A program made the translations under genes and the position numbers. The notes beneath the pieces are model-generated. The model saw nothing but the letters and a program-made list of their open reading frames with translations, did not search any database and was not told the DNA's origin. A DNA stretch of 64,000 nt from Chrysomallon squamiferum (taxonomy: Eukaryota; Mollusca; Gastropoda; Neomphalida; Peltospiridae). The stretch is taken from positions 5,482,850-5,546,849 of the forward strand of contig CM022666.1 of the NCBI GenBank assembly GCA_012295275.1. Direction: 5' to 3'. This document shows, in pieces, positions 1 to 12,060 of this stretch. Each line of letters begins with the position of its first letter. The first letter of the stretch is position 1.

Positions 1-551
1 GTTAAAAGATTAAGGCGTGTCTTCCTCCTTAAACAGTAGAAACGTGGCCTGTATAAACAGAAAGAAAGAAAGAAGATAGAGAAGAAAAATAAAGAAGATG
101 AAAAAACAGAAAATGAAAGAATTTATCCAATCATGACACAAAGTTCTATCAAATATAATTTTAAAAGTGAAAGTGCATTTGTCTTAGTTGTGTTTATGTG
201 AGAACTCAGATTATGTTTGTATATATCTGAGTGTGTTTAATATCCTTAAAGAGAATAATAAAAGGAATATTTTTTCTTATATTTGTTTAAATTTTAATTT
301 TATTTGATATGAATTGTTTTATATTCACAGTGGCATCAGATTCTCTGAGATATTATTTACATATGTGTATAGAGATTTGCTTCCATAATCTATAAGATAT
401 AACTGGAATTTAGTTGTGTCATAAGAGGACTTTTCATTGCAATAAGATAAAATAAAAATCTGAGTTTTTAAAAAAAAAAAAAAAATAGACATGGATATTA
501 GTAAAAGTAAATATTGTCTTTCACAATCACTGGTTCTTACCTCTCTTCGAG
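1..551. repeat. Left end of module copy 1 (duplicated at 16,759)
   Basis: The first bases of the window reappear almost unchanged from 16,759, about 16.76 kb further on, and the match continues through the family M exons and beyond with local deletions. No exon is visible in this stretch. It ends in a pyrimidine-rich acceptor (..CTCTCTTCGAG) in front of the first family M exon, so it is probably intron of a gene that begins outside the window. Confidence 0.8.
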
Positions 552-2752
552 TCAAATCAAGGGGAGGTAATCCATGCTGCGAAACAGCGAAAACGTCAAA
601 GCGGGGTGAAGGGAAATTCAGTGACAGCGTTCTGTGTGATATTCAGTTTGATGTTTGTGGTTGATATTTTGTTGTTTGCTCATCGGATGGCCAAGACAAT
701 CTCGTTCGCTAAGCTTCTCCTGTACGGGTACCTGAGTATGTGGATTATAAGGAAACAGGTAATTAATTATTTGTTTATGGACACTTCAGTGCATATTATT
801 ATTAGTAATTAATGAAAGATATTTAATTTTTTATTGAAGTTGTAACACATTTATTGTGTATGATTAGGTCAAAGATATGTAAATTAATTTTTTTAATAAT
901 AATAATAAATAATAATAATAAATAATATAATTGATGATGATTAATAACAACAACAACAACAACATTTATAATACTACTACTACTAATAACAGGTAGTAAT
1001 GGTTTTATTTTGATGAAATTATTTTTTATATCATTTATTTTAATACGTAATTTGATCATTCAATTAGTCAACAACAACAACATTTACTAAATTACTACTA
1101 CTACTACTATAACAGGTTGACATTTTATTAGTTGAGCCATTTTATTATTTATTTTTTACTACTACTGTTAAATTTATTTTTATATTAGATATTTTAATTG
1201 CGTAATTTGCTCATTCTCATTATTATTAAGTCTTATTATTATTACTAATATATTATATTTTATTATTATTATTATTAGTTGTAGTAGTAGTAGTGTTATA
1301 GTTTAGTTGTTGTTATAGTGTTGTTTGTTGTTGTTGTTTGTTTATTTACATACACTATTAGTCACCCAGTATTTCTATAATACAAACTATGAATTATCTT
1401 GACAGCTGATGATGAAGGTGATGACGATGATGTATTTAGAGAGAAAAACTGAAAAACCTAAAACTCTGTTTGAAAATATTCGACTACGTGTTAAGAAATT
1501 CTGTATTCAGGTGAGTATTACGTTTACCTGTCTCCGCATATATATATATATCAGAGAATGCTAAGGAAGACAACTCTTTCATACTCAAGGACCTTTATCT
1601 CAAGAAAAGCTTGTTGTTGCTATTGTTGTTAATGTAATATCACTATTATTATTATTATTATTATTTATTGTTGTTATTTATAACTATTGTTATTGTACCA
1701 TTGTTGTTGATGAACTATTTTCGCAGTTAATATTTTGTTTCAGTTTTAGTTTTCATCTAAACACTTTTTATATCAAATGCTGTTGTCACTGTAGTTGTGT
1801 GTCTCCTTGTTTATGGCGGTGTACACGTGTCAGACGTTGTGCTAACCAAGCAAAGTTTCAAAAGACTGGGTCTCCATCACGATATGGTAAGTGTGATCTG
1901 TGAGTTTATTTATTTATTTTTAAATACTTTTTTTTAATCCATATGTAACTGGAAATGAAACAAAAGTTACAGAATTACGTAATTTGAACATCCAGGATAC
2001 AGTATTATTCCAGTACAGTACATACCATGTAATTTATATATCCAGGTAGGGATACATTATTAAAGATTAATAGAGTACAGTACTTACCATGTAATTTATG
2101 TATCCGGGGATAGATAGAAAATGAAAGAATTTAACAAGTCATGACAGAGAGTTTTATCAAATATAATTTTAAAACTGTAAGTGCATTTGTCTTAGTTGTG
2201 TTTATGTGAGAACTCAGATTATATTTGTACATATCTGAGTGTTTAACAACCTTAAAAACACTAATAGAAGTAATATGTTTTCTTATATTTGTTTAAATTT
2301 TAATTATCTGTTTTTATAATTTACTTAATTTACTGGATCTACATAAGAAGGTAAATTATTTCTGTCTAAGATGGTCTCTTGAATATTAATATTCTTTTAA
2401 TTTCAGTTGTAAAGAATATTTTATTTGTTTGTTTGTGTTCATTATAGTTAGTTTATTGTTATCATTATTAGTTAAACTATTGATTTATTAAATTAATTAA
2501 TGAATATTTTTTGTGTATAGTTTTATTTAATTTATAGTTGTTATTATTTAATTACTTATCCTTATTAATTATTAATGAATTAATTATACATATATATTTT
2601 ATTTCTTTCATACATATATATGAACTAAACTTATTCCATGAAATTAATTCTTTTTTTTACTTTCTCTCTTTTCATCTTTTAACAGATCTGGTTTTGTCAG
2701 GCTAAGAATAATTTTTGAAACCAGCGAGGATCAGACAATGAAAGATACATGA
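552..2752 (+). pseudogene. Family M multi-pass membrane protein, copy 1 (partial, broken)
   Basis: I do not recognise this family. Exon 1 (552-758, phase 0, donor CAG|GTAATT) encodes 69 residues with a hydrophobic segment containing VTAFCVIFSLMFVVDILLF and ending in LSMWIIRKQ. Exon 2 (1406-1510, phase 0) encodes 35 residues starting LMMKVMTMMYLERK. Exon 3 (about 1759-1886) encodes the second membrane segment (NAVVTVVVCLLVYGGVHVS in other copies), but an 11-base deletion has removed its acceptor. Exon 4 is not found. Exon 5 (2686-2752) encodes the C-terminus, ending ..MKDT and TGA. Exon 1 begins in phase 0 in mid-protein, so upstream exons should lie left of the window. With exon 3 lacking an acceptor and exon 4 missing, this copy is probably dead. 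Topology, not homology, is what supports 'membrane protein'. Confidence 0.6.
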
Positions 2753-2784
2753 AAAGAAATTAATTAAAAAACCTAAAAATATTA

Positions 2785-3870
2785 CATTCTCATAAGTAAG
2801 AACAAAGGTTGTCATGGTCATCATCCTACATCATCATTCAGATTTTCACTGTCAACATCATTATTCAGAATTTTACTGTCTACATCATCATTCAAAAATT
2901 CAGTGTCAACTTCATCGTTCATAATTTTATTGTCTACATCATCATCCAGAATTTTATTAACAAAATAATCACTGATAGTCCTCATCATTCACAAAAGATG
3001 GACTCTGCTTCTGGTTTTATTTACTATTATTTTAGGTTTTACTCACATTATACAATGGATGTTCTTGTACAATAGATGTTCTATGTACAATGGATGTTCT
3101 TGTATAATGGATGTTCTGTGTACAATGTATGTTCTTGTACACTGGATATTCTTTGTACAGTGGATGTTCTAGTACAGTTGATATTCTATGTAAAATTGGC
3201 ATTCTTCTGCAGTGGATGTTCTTTTTACAGTGATTTTTCTACAGACTATGTCCTGTGTAAAAAGATGATCTTGTACAGATGTTCTGTATACACTACACAT
3301 TGATGCTCAAGTACAGTAGATGTTCAGTGTACAGTGAATGTTCTTGTTTGGTAGATGTTCTGTACAGAATTGATGTTCTGCTGTAGACGTTTTTGTACAG
3401 CTGATATGCTAAACATGTACATCTATGGATGTTGTAAATATAATTAATGTTAAATGATAATGAAAACTCCATGCATAGTGGTTTTTCTTTGTACAGTGAA
3501 TACGTAATGTATGTACTACTGATGGTCTGTGTTCTGAAAATCTGTACAGTGGATGTTCTACAAACAGTGAATGTGTTCTAGGGATGTTCTATGTAAAATA
3601 AATGCGTAATGTATTCAGTGAATAACTATTTACATATTGATTTTCTCTATAAAATGACTGTTAAAAGTTAAATGTTCATTGATTGGGTTATAATGAATAA
3701 TACAAGTTAAGTGGATGTTCCTTATACAGTATGTACTCATGCATTGAAATTATCAGAGTAATAAATGTTTATATAGATGTTAAAACTAAAATGTCATGAA
3801 AAATTTTGATTTTTCAGAACAAGAAACATTTTTAGAAGCATTTCACAATCATAAATACTATTATTAATAA
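2785..3870. repeat. Degenerate ~21-bp minisatellite (TGGATGTTCTTGTACA-like)
   Basis: From about 3040 to 3780 a short motif (variants of ACAATGGATGTTCTTGTACA) is repeated many times with point changes and indels. Two shorter TCATCATTCA-type runs precede it. The same block recurs at 18,310-19,290, and a shortened version is at 48,890-49,080. Nothing codes here. Confidence 0.75.
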
Positions 3871-4420
3871 TTTTATTATCATCGTGATCATTAATTTTAT
3901 TATCACTATCATCATCATAATTACTACTACTGCTACTACTATTAGTATAACTAAATAATTAATATTATTAGTATTATTCTTACTACTACTACTACTATTT
4001 ATATTAGTGCTGCTGCTGCTACTACTACTGCTATTTTATTTATCATCATCATCATTATTATTGTTTGATGTTGACATTGTTGTTAAATGAAGACTACAGT
4101 GATACCTCTTGTCACGTATTCATTATTTTTATTACTTGAATATTTACTTTAAAAGAAATACAAATGTCTTGTTCTGAATTTGTGATTTTCTTCCTTTCTT
4201 TTGTTTTCTTTTTTTTTTTCTTTTTTCTTTTTTTAATGTTCTACACCATTCAGTGACATCATTTAAATTTTTACTTTGTAAAGCAAAATGTGTAACTTTA
4301 TAGACAGTATGTTAGATATTGCTGTTATATAACAATGTACATATCACATACTTATATAGATACACCTACATGCGTGCAATACATACACACACACACATAC
4401 ACACACACACACACACACAA
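3870..4420. repeat. ATT/ACT/CAT-rich simple sequence and AT-rich spacer
   Basis: Runs of ATT, TACT, GCT and CATCAT trinucleotides are followed by AT-rich unique sequence and a CA run at about 4386-4420. The same order is present at 19,320-19,890. I see no exon. Confidence 0.7.
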
Positions 4421-4423
4421 TCA

Positions 4424-4800
4424 CATATATCATGATCCGAGCAATGTTGATAAATAGCTGTTTGCTAAGCGGGGCAGGTCATACAAAATGCACGGCCCTC
4501 GTATTTACGACCTACAATGACATCGCAGGCTGGGAAATGTATAGCTATCTTCGACTGCCCCGATATCGTATTTCTCAATGTTCACAACTTGTTTCAGTGA
4601 CTCAGTTACTGCTACCTCTAGTCTATATAAACACGCTGAACAACTGACACAATTTTCGATTGACTGAACCACGCGTGTCAGTGTCTGTTGTAAGTCACAG
4701 AATAAAAGCAGTCTGATATTTCGCGTGCCCTAACTCTTGTCAATACGCCTGCGCATGGATTCATGAAAGTCAAAAGCTAAATTTATATTAACTAAATTTA
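4424..4800. promoter_or_regulatory. Conserved promoter-like block with TATATAA and GCGCATG
   Basis: This higher-complexity block is well conserved at 19,893-20,250 and recognisable at 31,660-32,000 and 50,560-50,900. It contains a TATA-like sequence (TATATAA, 4624-4630; TGTATAAA in the copy near 20,090). It is followed by a second sub-block with GTCAGTGTCTGTT, a cluster of GCGCATG and a CACATGATAGTTCC-like tail. That second sub-block recurs independently at about 11.74, 25.88, 32.61, 35.96, 43.35, 51.39 and 61.77 kb. Conservation in otherwise fast-decaying DNA suggests regulatory function or a dispersed repeat. Neither direction nor target gene is clear. Confidence 0.35.
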
Positions 4801-4990
4801 CATAATTGTACGTGTGTACAGAATGACTTTAGATGTACACATAATTTTACGTCACATATCACATAATAGTTCCCTCATTGTCGAAACGTGAACAGAATTT
4901 TAACATTAACTTCGTTGTTTTTTTCTTTAAACCTCCAGACCAAAGCAGCCTTCCTTCCTAGTATCCCTTTTTGGTGCTCAGTATTGAAGA

Positions 4991-6140
<1,150 letters not shown>

Positions 6141-6145
6141 ACTCT

Positions 6146-6385
6146 TAGCCAATCAAAAACGATCGAGTGAGCTGGTAGAGAATATGATACGATCTTTTCA
6201 ATATGCTTGACTGATATCTACATACAGCTTGGGTGGAAAGCCCAGTACCCGAAGAAAATTATTTTTCTCTGAACGGAGGTAGACGACGTCATACGACTTT
6301 TTCAAAGTAGCTGGTATAAAAATCAACGAAGCCTGTCATAGAGCGTAGACGTGCTTCACGTGAACACAGAGGCAGCCTAATTGAG
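6146..6385 (+). promoter_or_regulatory. TNF copy 1 core promoter and first non-coding exon
   Basis: A CCAAT-type motif (GCCAATCA, about 6149) is followed by a kappaB-like GGGTGGAAAGCCC (6231-6243), then TATAAAAA (6315-6322). A transcribed stretch ends at a good donor (6385|GTATGT). Spacing from TATA predicts a start near 6345 and a 40-base non-coding exon 1. The order is kept in copy 2 (TATAAA 21,715-21,720; donor |GTAAGT) and copy 3 (TATAAAAA 37,997-38,004). In copy 4 the TATA is changed to TGTAAAA and the kappaB-like site is missing. Start site and factor binding are inferred, not shown. Confidence 0.6.
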
Positions 6386-6398
6386 GTATGTAGATGTT

Positions 6399-6850
6399 TT
6401 ACTTATTTCATAGGTTATATATATTTATATAAAATTATAATTTCACTTACTTCATAGCATATATATATTTATGTAGAATTATAATTTCATTTATTTGATA
6501 GGTTATATATATTTATATAAAATTATAATTTCACTGATTTCATAGATTATATATATTTATATAAAGTATAATTTCACTCATTTCACAGGTTATATTTAAT
6601 TATATAAAATTATATTTTCACTTATTTCGTAGGTTATATATATTTATATAAAATTATAATTTCACTTATTTCATAGGTTATGTATATTTATATAAAATTT
6701 GAATTTCAGTTATTTCATAGGTTATATATATATATTTATATAAAATTATAATTTCAGTTATTTCATTGATTATATATATTTATATAAAAGTATTATTTCA
6801 CTTATTTCATAGGTTATATATATTTATATAAAATTATAATTTCACTATGC
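6399..6850. repeat. Intronic ~44-bp minisatellite, ~10 units
   Basis: The unit is built from TTATTTCATAGG plus TTATATATATTTATATAAAA plus TTATAATTTCAC. It lies just inside intron 1 of the TNF gene. Copy 2 has about 13 units (21,800-22,378), copy 3 about 4 (38,095-38,275), and copy 4 a few decayed ones (57,775-57,960). Each unit carries a splice-acceptor-like TTATTTCATAG|G. Confidence 0.9.
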
Positions 6851-7624
6851 TGTTTAGGATTTATGCACGCCCTAATTTCATGTGTATAATATAATATTAA
6901 GTGATATTACACCGAAAATGTGCACCTTAATGTACCAGTTCATTTTGCTGTTTAGGATTTTTCCACGCCCTAATTTCATTTGTATAATATTAAGTGATAT
7001 TATCTTAATTTGAAAAAAAAAAAAAAAAAGAATCCCCGTAAGGTCGATACGGTCTGGCTTGTCAAATTTGTCCGCTGAACGTAGAACTTTCCGCTATTAA
7101 GCCCTACCCGAGTTCACCGAGTGTTGTTGTTTGTTTTTTAATTTTTCACAATAAAAACACATTTTAGTGATTTAATTAAACCATCAAAATCTATCGAGCC
7201 CGAACTGTTTTCTAACTTCTTAGAAAAATAAGATGTTTTGGCTGTAGGATACTGGAAACGAGCCATTATCGCCTTCATTAGTCACGTGATCAAAATACTG
7301 CGTCTTGATTGGATATTTATTCCACTTCACGGTATTGAGTATTTGTTGCGCGCTTTGCTAACTCAAACTGTTTTTCACTTACTTTCATTTTGTTACATTG
7401 TCTTCATTCTTGTAAAGTTACATCTTTGATTGACAATCTACAATCACAGTTTTGTCTATACATTTGTTTTAAGAGAAAAAACAATATATATATTTCTAAT
7501 TATTTCTTTAAAATCCTACCTCTTTCCAGTGATATAAATAACTTCGTACGAAAAGCTCTACTCCTTACACTACTCAACAATTGGAAACAAATTTTGTGAC
7601 ATCAGATTCCAAGGTCTTTATTAG
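6850..7624 (+). other. Remainder of TNF copy 1 intron 1
   Basis: Non-coding but well conserved in copies 2 and 3. It includes two ~90-bp repeats beginning TGCTGTTTAGGATTT (about 6849 and 6948), a poly-A run at 7012-7029, and a block with CTATCGAGCCCGAACTG (about 7190). Short open frames here are not shared between copies and are not called. Confidence 0.6.
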
Positions 7625-7677
7625 GAGGATTATCTGTTCTATTAGACATCGCTGTGCTGTCATATTGGATTTCAGTG
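7625..7677 (+). other. TNF copy 1 non-coding exon 2
   Basis: 53-bp exon between TTATTAG| and CAGTG|GTGAGT. Exons of the same length lie at 39,449-39,501 (copy 3) and 63,304-63,356 (copy 5, donor changed to GCGAGT). Copy 2 keeps only the first part (from 23,168). Joined to the next exon, the reading frame hits a stop at once, so it is 5' untranslated. Confidence 0.65.
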
Positions 7678-8155
7678 GTGAGTATTTGTACACAGTGGCT
7701 TACAAGGCATTCACTGAAAATTGATAAATCAGGCCTCGCATTTTCAAAAGAGAAACTTTTGCTTTTTTTTTTGTTTGTTTTTTTGACATCACATAGGAAC
7801 ATTATCGATGTAAATATATCTTGGTATTTTTTTCTTTTTCTTTTTTTTTTCTTTGAAAGAATATTATATAGAACTATATGTACGTGTATATATTCTGTGT
7901 GAATTTGTCTTGGTAATATTTATTATTTATTTATTTATATATCCATTTTTTGAAAGTTTATATTTGTGTGTATGTATAAGTGTATGTTTTCGGTTTGCTG
8001 AAATAATGTGTTATATAAGTGTGCGTATATTGTGACTGTGTACGTGTGCGTGTGTGTGTATTTATCTTGGTATTATTTATTACTAATAATATTTTGTTTT
8101 CTTTTGGTCATGTTTTATAGATTACTTCTAAAGGAATTAAAAGTTGTTACACAAA

Positions 8156-10027
8156 ATGAAATCAGTTCTTCCGGCCATTGCCATTTCTCTTATGGTACTA
8201 AACTTCATCCTCATCAGTTTCAATGTATCACTAACATTAAACGAATTTCGGAACATAGAAACCAACTTGTTGTTTGACAAGGAACTGTGTATGAAAATCT
8301 CGTGCAAACCAGGAGAAAACTGTTGTGATGACAAATCTACGAACAGAACCATGAACAATACCACGTATTGCTGTTACAGAGATGGAGAAAAAGTGATCAG
8401 TGAACTTATGAAAAAGGTAAATTCTGTATTTAATTCTAAAAACTTATATTCCATAAATACATTAAATGAAAAAAAAAAATTGTTTTCTGTAGATATGAAA
8501 TTAAGAAAGAGGGTAATTCTCTTTAAAAATAATAAAAATTAAATTCTTTATAAATGAAATAATAATATTTGAAGTATGAAAAGGAGAAATTAATAGTGCT
8601 GAAAAATATTTATAAATTTAAAATTGTTTATTAGGGACAAGTTTCAAAATGATGATTAACATTTTTTTAGAACCTGAGTGAGATTCACAGAAAAGCTGAG
8701 AAAAGTGGTAAGTTAACATACACCTATACACACAGAAATACATAAAAACACAAAGTCGCAGAAACACAGACTCACACAAGAAAAGTCATGAACACGTACA
8801 TACAGAATCACAAACAGACAAACATACAGAAAAAGACCCACACAGAAAAGGTACATTGAGGCACGCACATTTAAATATCCACAAAAGTTTTTATAATTAT
8901 GTATTTGTATGTACGTGCAGTCTATGTACAGTCTATATATGTAAAGATGTAAACATGTACAAGTGTATATTTATGTATATGTGTGTGTTTCAGAACCAAA
9001 ACTTAAGCAGATCAGAGATGTCGCTGAGCTTTTGAATTTAGATAATAAAAACAGTGTGTACGAATCTATGTATGTATGAATCTATATATTTATACAGGTA
9101 TCAGTAGTTTACATGTGTCTGTATGTATATATATATTTATATTTCAGAACAAAAACTGACGCAGATCAAAGAGGTCGCTGATCGTCTGAATAATGAAAAC
9201 AGTGTGAAGACGTCGGCTCATCTACAAATGGAAGTGAATGCAACATATGACAAAGGTAAGAACACAAATAGTAGTAGCAGTGGTAGCAGTAGTAGTAGTA
9301 GTAGTAGTAATAGAGTAGTAGTAATAGTAGTAGTAGAGAAACAGTAGTAGTAGTAGTAGAGTAGTAGTATTGGTAGCAGAGTAATTGTACTCTGTTAAAA
9401 GAGGAGATTTGGTAATAAATGTGGTAGTAGTAAAATAGAAGTAATAGTAGCAGTAGTTATTTAAGACGTTGTCTGGTAAAATGAGTAGTAGTTGTAGCCT
9501 CTTAGTTATTAGTAGTAGAAATTGTGATAACATTAGTGTTAGCAGTGATAATATCAGTTATTGTAGCAAAGTAGTTAATAGCAGGAGTGTGTAGTAGTTA
9601 TAGAAATATATTAGTAATACTAGCTATAAACTTTTCAGACATACCGAAGCCTCTCATCAAATGGACGTCGTCTGGTAAAAGATCGTTTGTAAAAGGAGCT
9701 GCTGCTGTTGTCGCTGACGGGATTCAAGTCAAAGAATCTGGTCTCTACTTCATATACAGCAACGTTTTATTCCATGCCAACCAAGTCAGAGAGCTAGAAT
9801 ACGCTAGACTGTGCCACTCAGTTGAAAAATATCCAGATTATGTCGTCCTCTACAGAAATCCTCAAACAACATGTAAAGTACGAAGATATCAGGAAGGTTT
9901 TGTTACTTCTTACATTGGAGGTGTTTACTACGTGAAAGCCAACGACACTGTAGTGGTGAGAACATCAGTTGTGAACAGAATTTTGAGAGATCCTGAGACA
10001 ACCTACTTTGGCTTGTATTTGGTTTGA
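8156..10027 (+). CDS. TNF-superfamily ligand, copy 1 (apparently complete)
   Basis: Type II membrane cytokine. The coding exons are A 8156-8416, B 8671-8707, D 9148-9255 and E 9639-10027, with phases 0, 1 and 1 at the junctions. They give 264 residues. Residues 1-6 would be cytoplasmic, about 7-27 form the membrane anchor, and 45-73 hold six cysteines (C45, C50, C56, C57, C72, C73) with NRT and NNT glycosylation sites. Residues about 88-117 form a charged helical stalk. The TNF domain follows, starting at the SAHL strand (122-125), then LIKW, GLYFIYSNV, a Cys pair (LCHS and TTCK), SYIGGVYY and the family-typical end TTYFGLYLV. The start ATG sits in CACAAAATG, with a stop upstream in frame. 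An extra stalk-like exon C (8994-~9053) looks like a decayed duplicate and is left out. The product should trimerise and act at the cell surface or after shedding; its receptor is unknown. Confidence 0.86.
8994..9053 (+). pseudogene. Duplicate stalk exon C of TNF copy 1
   Basis: After a CAG acceptor, this encodes EPKLKQIRDVAELLN, a paralogue of exon D's EQKLTQIKEVADRLN. Its only candidate donor is weak (ACA|GTGTGT). In copy 2 (from 23,701) that donor is changed to ATTGTG, and in copy 3 (about 40,835-40,885) the acceptor is gone. Most likely a tandem exon duplication that is no longer spliced, though inclusion in copy 1 would be in phase. Confidence 0.5.
9265..9580. repeat. GTA trinucleotide-rich intron before the TNF-domain exon
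   Basis: Interrupted (AGT/GTA)n sequence in the last intron of TNF copy 1. The same position is GTA-rich in copies 2 (23,985-24,060) and 3 (41,115-41,300). Confidence 0.85.
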
Positions 10028-11034
10028 GAGGACTGAATTATAATTGGCAATATATATATATATATTTGGGGTTTTTTTTGTTGTGTTTCTTTAGATTAAT
10101 GTTTCTCAGAAGTAACAAATAACCTTGTTGAAGAACTGAGCTTTTCGCCCAGGCTGTAAATAGTTCATCAAAATCAACAGACTAAGCGGACCGGATAGGA
10201 ACATTGCTCATCTTACAAAAAAACTTCATTTTTCATTAATGAACCATTTTTACTACAGAAAAACATACGAGTAAGAGCTGCTTTGGAGACAGGAACTTTT
10301 TTCTCTTTGTTCGGTAAAAAGACATTTTCTATAAAAAAATGTTGGAGTCGTGGTTTATTATTATCACTGATATCAACATGACTGGAATCGCTGCTGGCTT
10401 GTACTTTATGAAGAAATTAGGACAAAACACCCATAGAAATGAATCCTTGAAAAGCTTAATGTATTCAATAGGAATATGTACCTATTTTCTCTAAATAACA
10501 GACATTCATATCAAATAAATAATTTCAAATTTGCAAAAGTAATAATATCAGTCTCTAATTTATTCATCTGATTATATGAGAAAAATAAATAAATAAAAAT
10601 GAGCGTGCAGTTCACGAAACCACGCAGTTTGTTCAGGACTGATTTGTATCACTGGATCCTGAGATCATGAATACTAACAAGTAACAGATCATTTTATGTT
10701 ACTTGCCTCCAATAACAATATTACAAAATATATTTACAACATATACACACAGACACATACACTTACATATATTTATTATTTAAAACGTTTTTTTATACTT
10801 TAATAACATTCTTTGGACAGTTGCCAGTGTTTTGAATAATAACATATTAACACTATATGGTTAGTTTGTTTCAAACTCCTTGAAGATTTCCGAGAAGTAA
10901 TGAATATTAACTGGGCTTTCCACCCAAGCTATAAATAGTTGTCAGTTCACTAGCTGAAGTTGTCAACCGTATTCTATTAGACGGATTTAAAAAGTATGAA
11001 TGCTTTATTATTTTTAAGAATAAATAACTTGTGG

Positions 11035-11069
<35 letters not shown>

Positions 11070-11104
11070 GAAAATGAATATGAACACCGATACTTTATTA
11101 TTGA

Positions 11105-11143
<39 letters not shown>

Positions 11144-11150
11144 TTTTTAG
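10028..11150. other. 3' flank of TNF copy 1
   Basis: No exon seen. A block at 10,600-10,700 recurs at 42,370-42,460. About 10,780-10,930 is an inverted copy of a block found in the other orientation at 36.89, 54.6 and 62.9 kb. It includes GGGCTTTCCACCC followed by CTATAAATAG. (GTT)n at about 11,033-11,072 and (ATT)n at about 11,102-11,141 follow. Confidence 0.6.
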
Positions 11151-12060
11151 GTCGGTTCATTAAGAAAGCAGTAACTAGGTCACGAATGCCATTTGCAAGA
11201 CAGTGCACGCATTCATTAGAGCTTTTAAAAAATGTGTGTGTGTGCGTGCGTGTGTGTTTCTTAAGATCAAGGTTTCTGAGAAATAATAAATAACATTCTT
11301 CTAGAACTGAGGCTATAAATAGTTCGACATAATCAGTAATAAATAAAGTTTGTAAAACAACAAAGATACAAAAATATAATAATTTTTTTTTTTTTTAAAG
11401 GATACAAATATAATTCATTAAATAAATGATAAAATCTATATAAAAATAAAAAATGCTTAAAATTAAAGTAAAAGAGAATGTATAAGAGCATATGTGTGCG
11501 CGCACACAGTATGATAGTAAGTGACATATTTGTATTGTTTTGTCATACAATTAAATGCAAAGATTAACTAAACTGACATAATAGTACTTACCTGTGTATA
11601 AAATGACTTTGTAGATGTTCCACAATTCATGTTTACCAAACTTAATTCTTTTTATTCAGAAAAGTTGAATAACTTTACATATAAAAATGTTCTTAGCTGT
11701 ATATCGCCATTTTAACGCGTCACTAACTGAACTGCGCATGTCAGTGTCTGTTCTAGGTCACCAGCATGACCTAACTGTTGTTAATACACAAGCGCATGGA
11801 TTCAAGAAACCTAAATTTATATCACGTGATAGTTCCTCTTGAAAACTTATGGAAAATTATGTCCTAGCCGTAAATAAAATGTATGAAAAACTGGTTTGTT
11901 TAACTAATATTTAGCCCCGACCCAACGCCCTGTTTTATCCAATATAATGAGGTGCCGTTATAGGCTATATTTCTGGCAATTTGTCTTACATGTCATCATA
12001 GCTATGTCCACTCCAAGAACAAAATCTGTTTAAAGACTGTTCCTGTAATAGTGTATTGAA
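11150..12060. other. Downstream block of module copy 1
   Basis: Recurs after TNF copies 2 (25,236-26,220) and 3 (42,720-43,700). Holds a GCGCATG block (about 11,730-11,840). Near 11,980-12,035 is a decayed - strand relative of the transmembrane exons called at 26,390 and 43,856: the frame ending FVLGVD and a TGACAT|GTAAG donor are still visible. No intact gene. Confidence 0.5.

Noticed and set aside
552-2752. DC-STAMP or dispatched/patched family assignment for family M
   Set aside because: Only the general layout (membrane helices plus a loop) suggests it; no diagnostic motif seen, so no name given.
6399-6850. CRISPR-like array
   Set aside because: Units are contiguous without unique spacers, and the DNA is eukaryotic; it is a minisatellite.
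7238-7902. Short open frames between TNF non-coding exons 1 and 2
   Set aside because: Not conserved in frame among copies; they lie in intron or 5' untranslated sequence.
9639-10027. C1q-domain protein rather than TNF
   Set aside because: C1q shares the fold, but SAHL, LIKW, the disulfide pair placement, the type II anchor and the FGLY(L/M) ending favour a TNF ligand.
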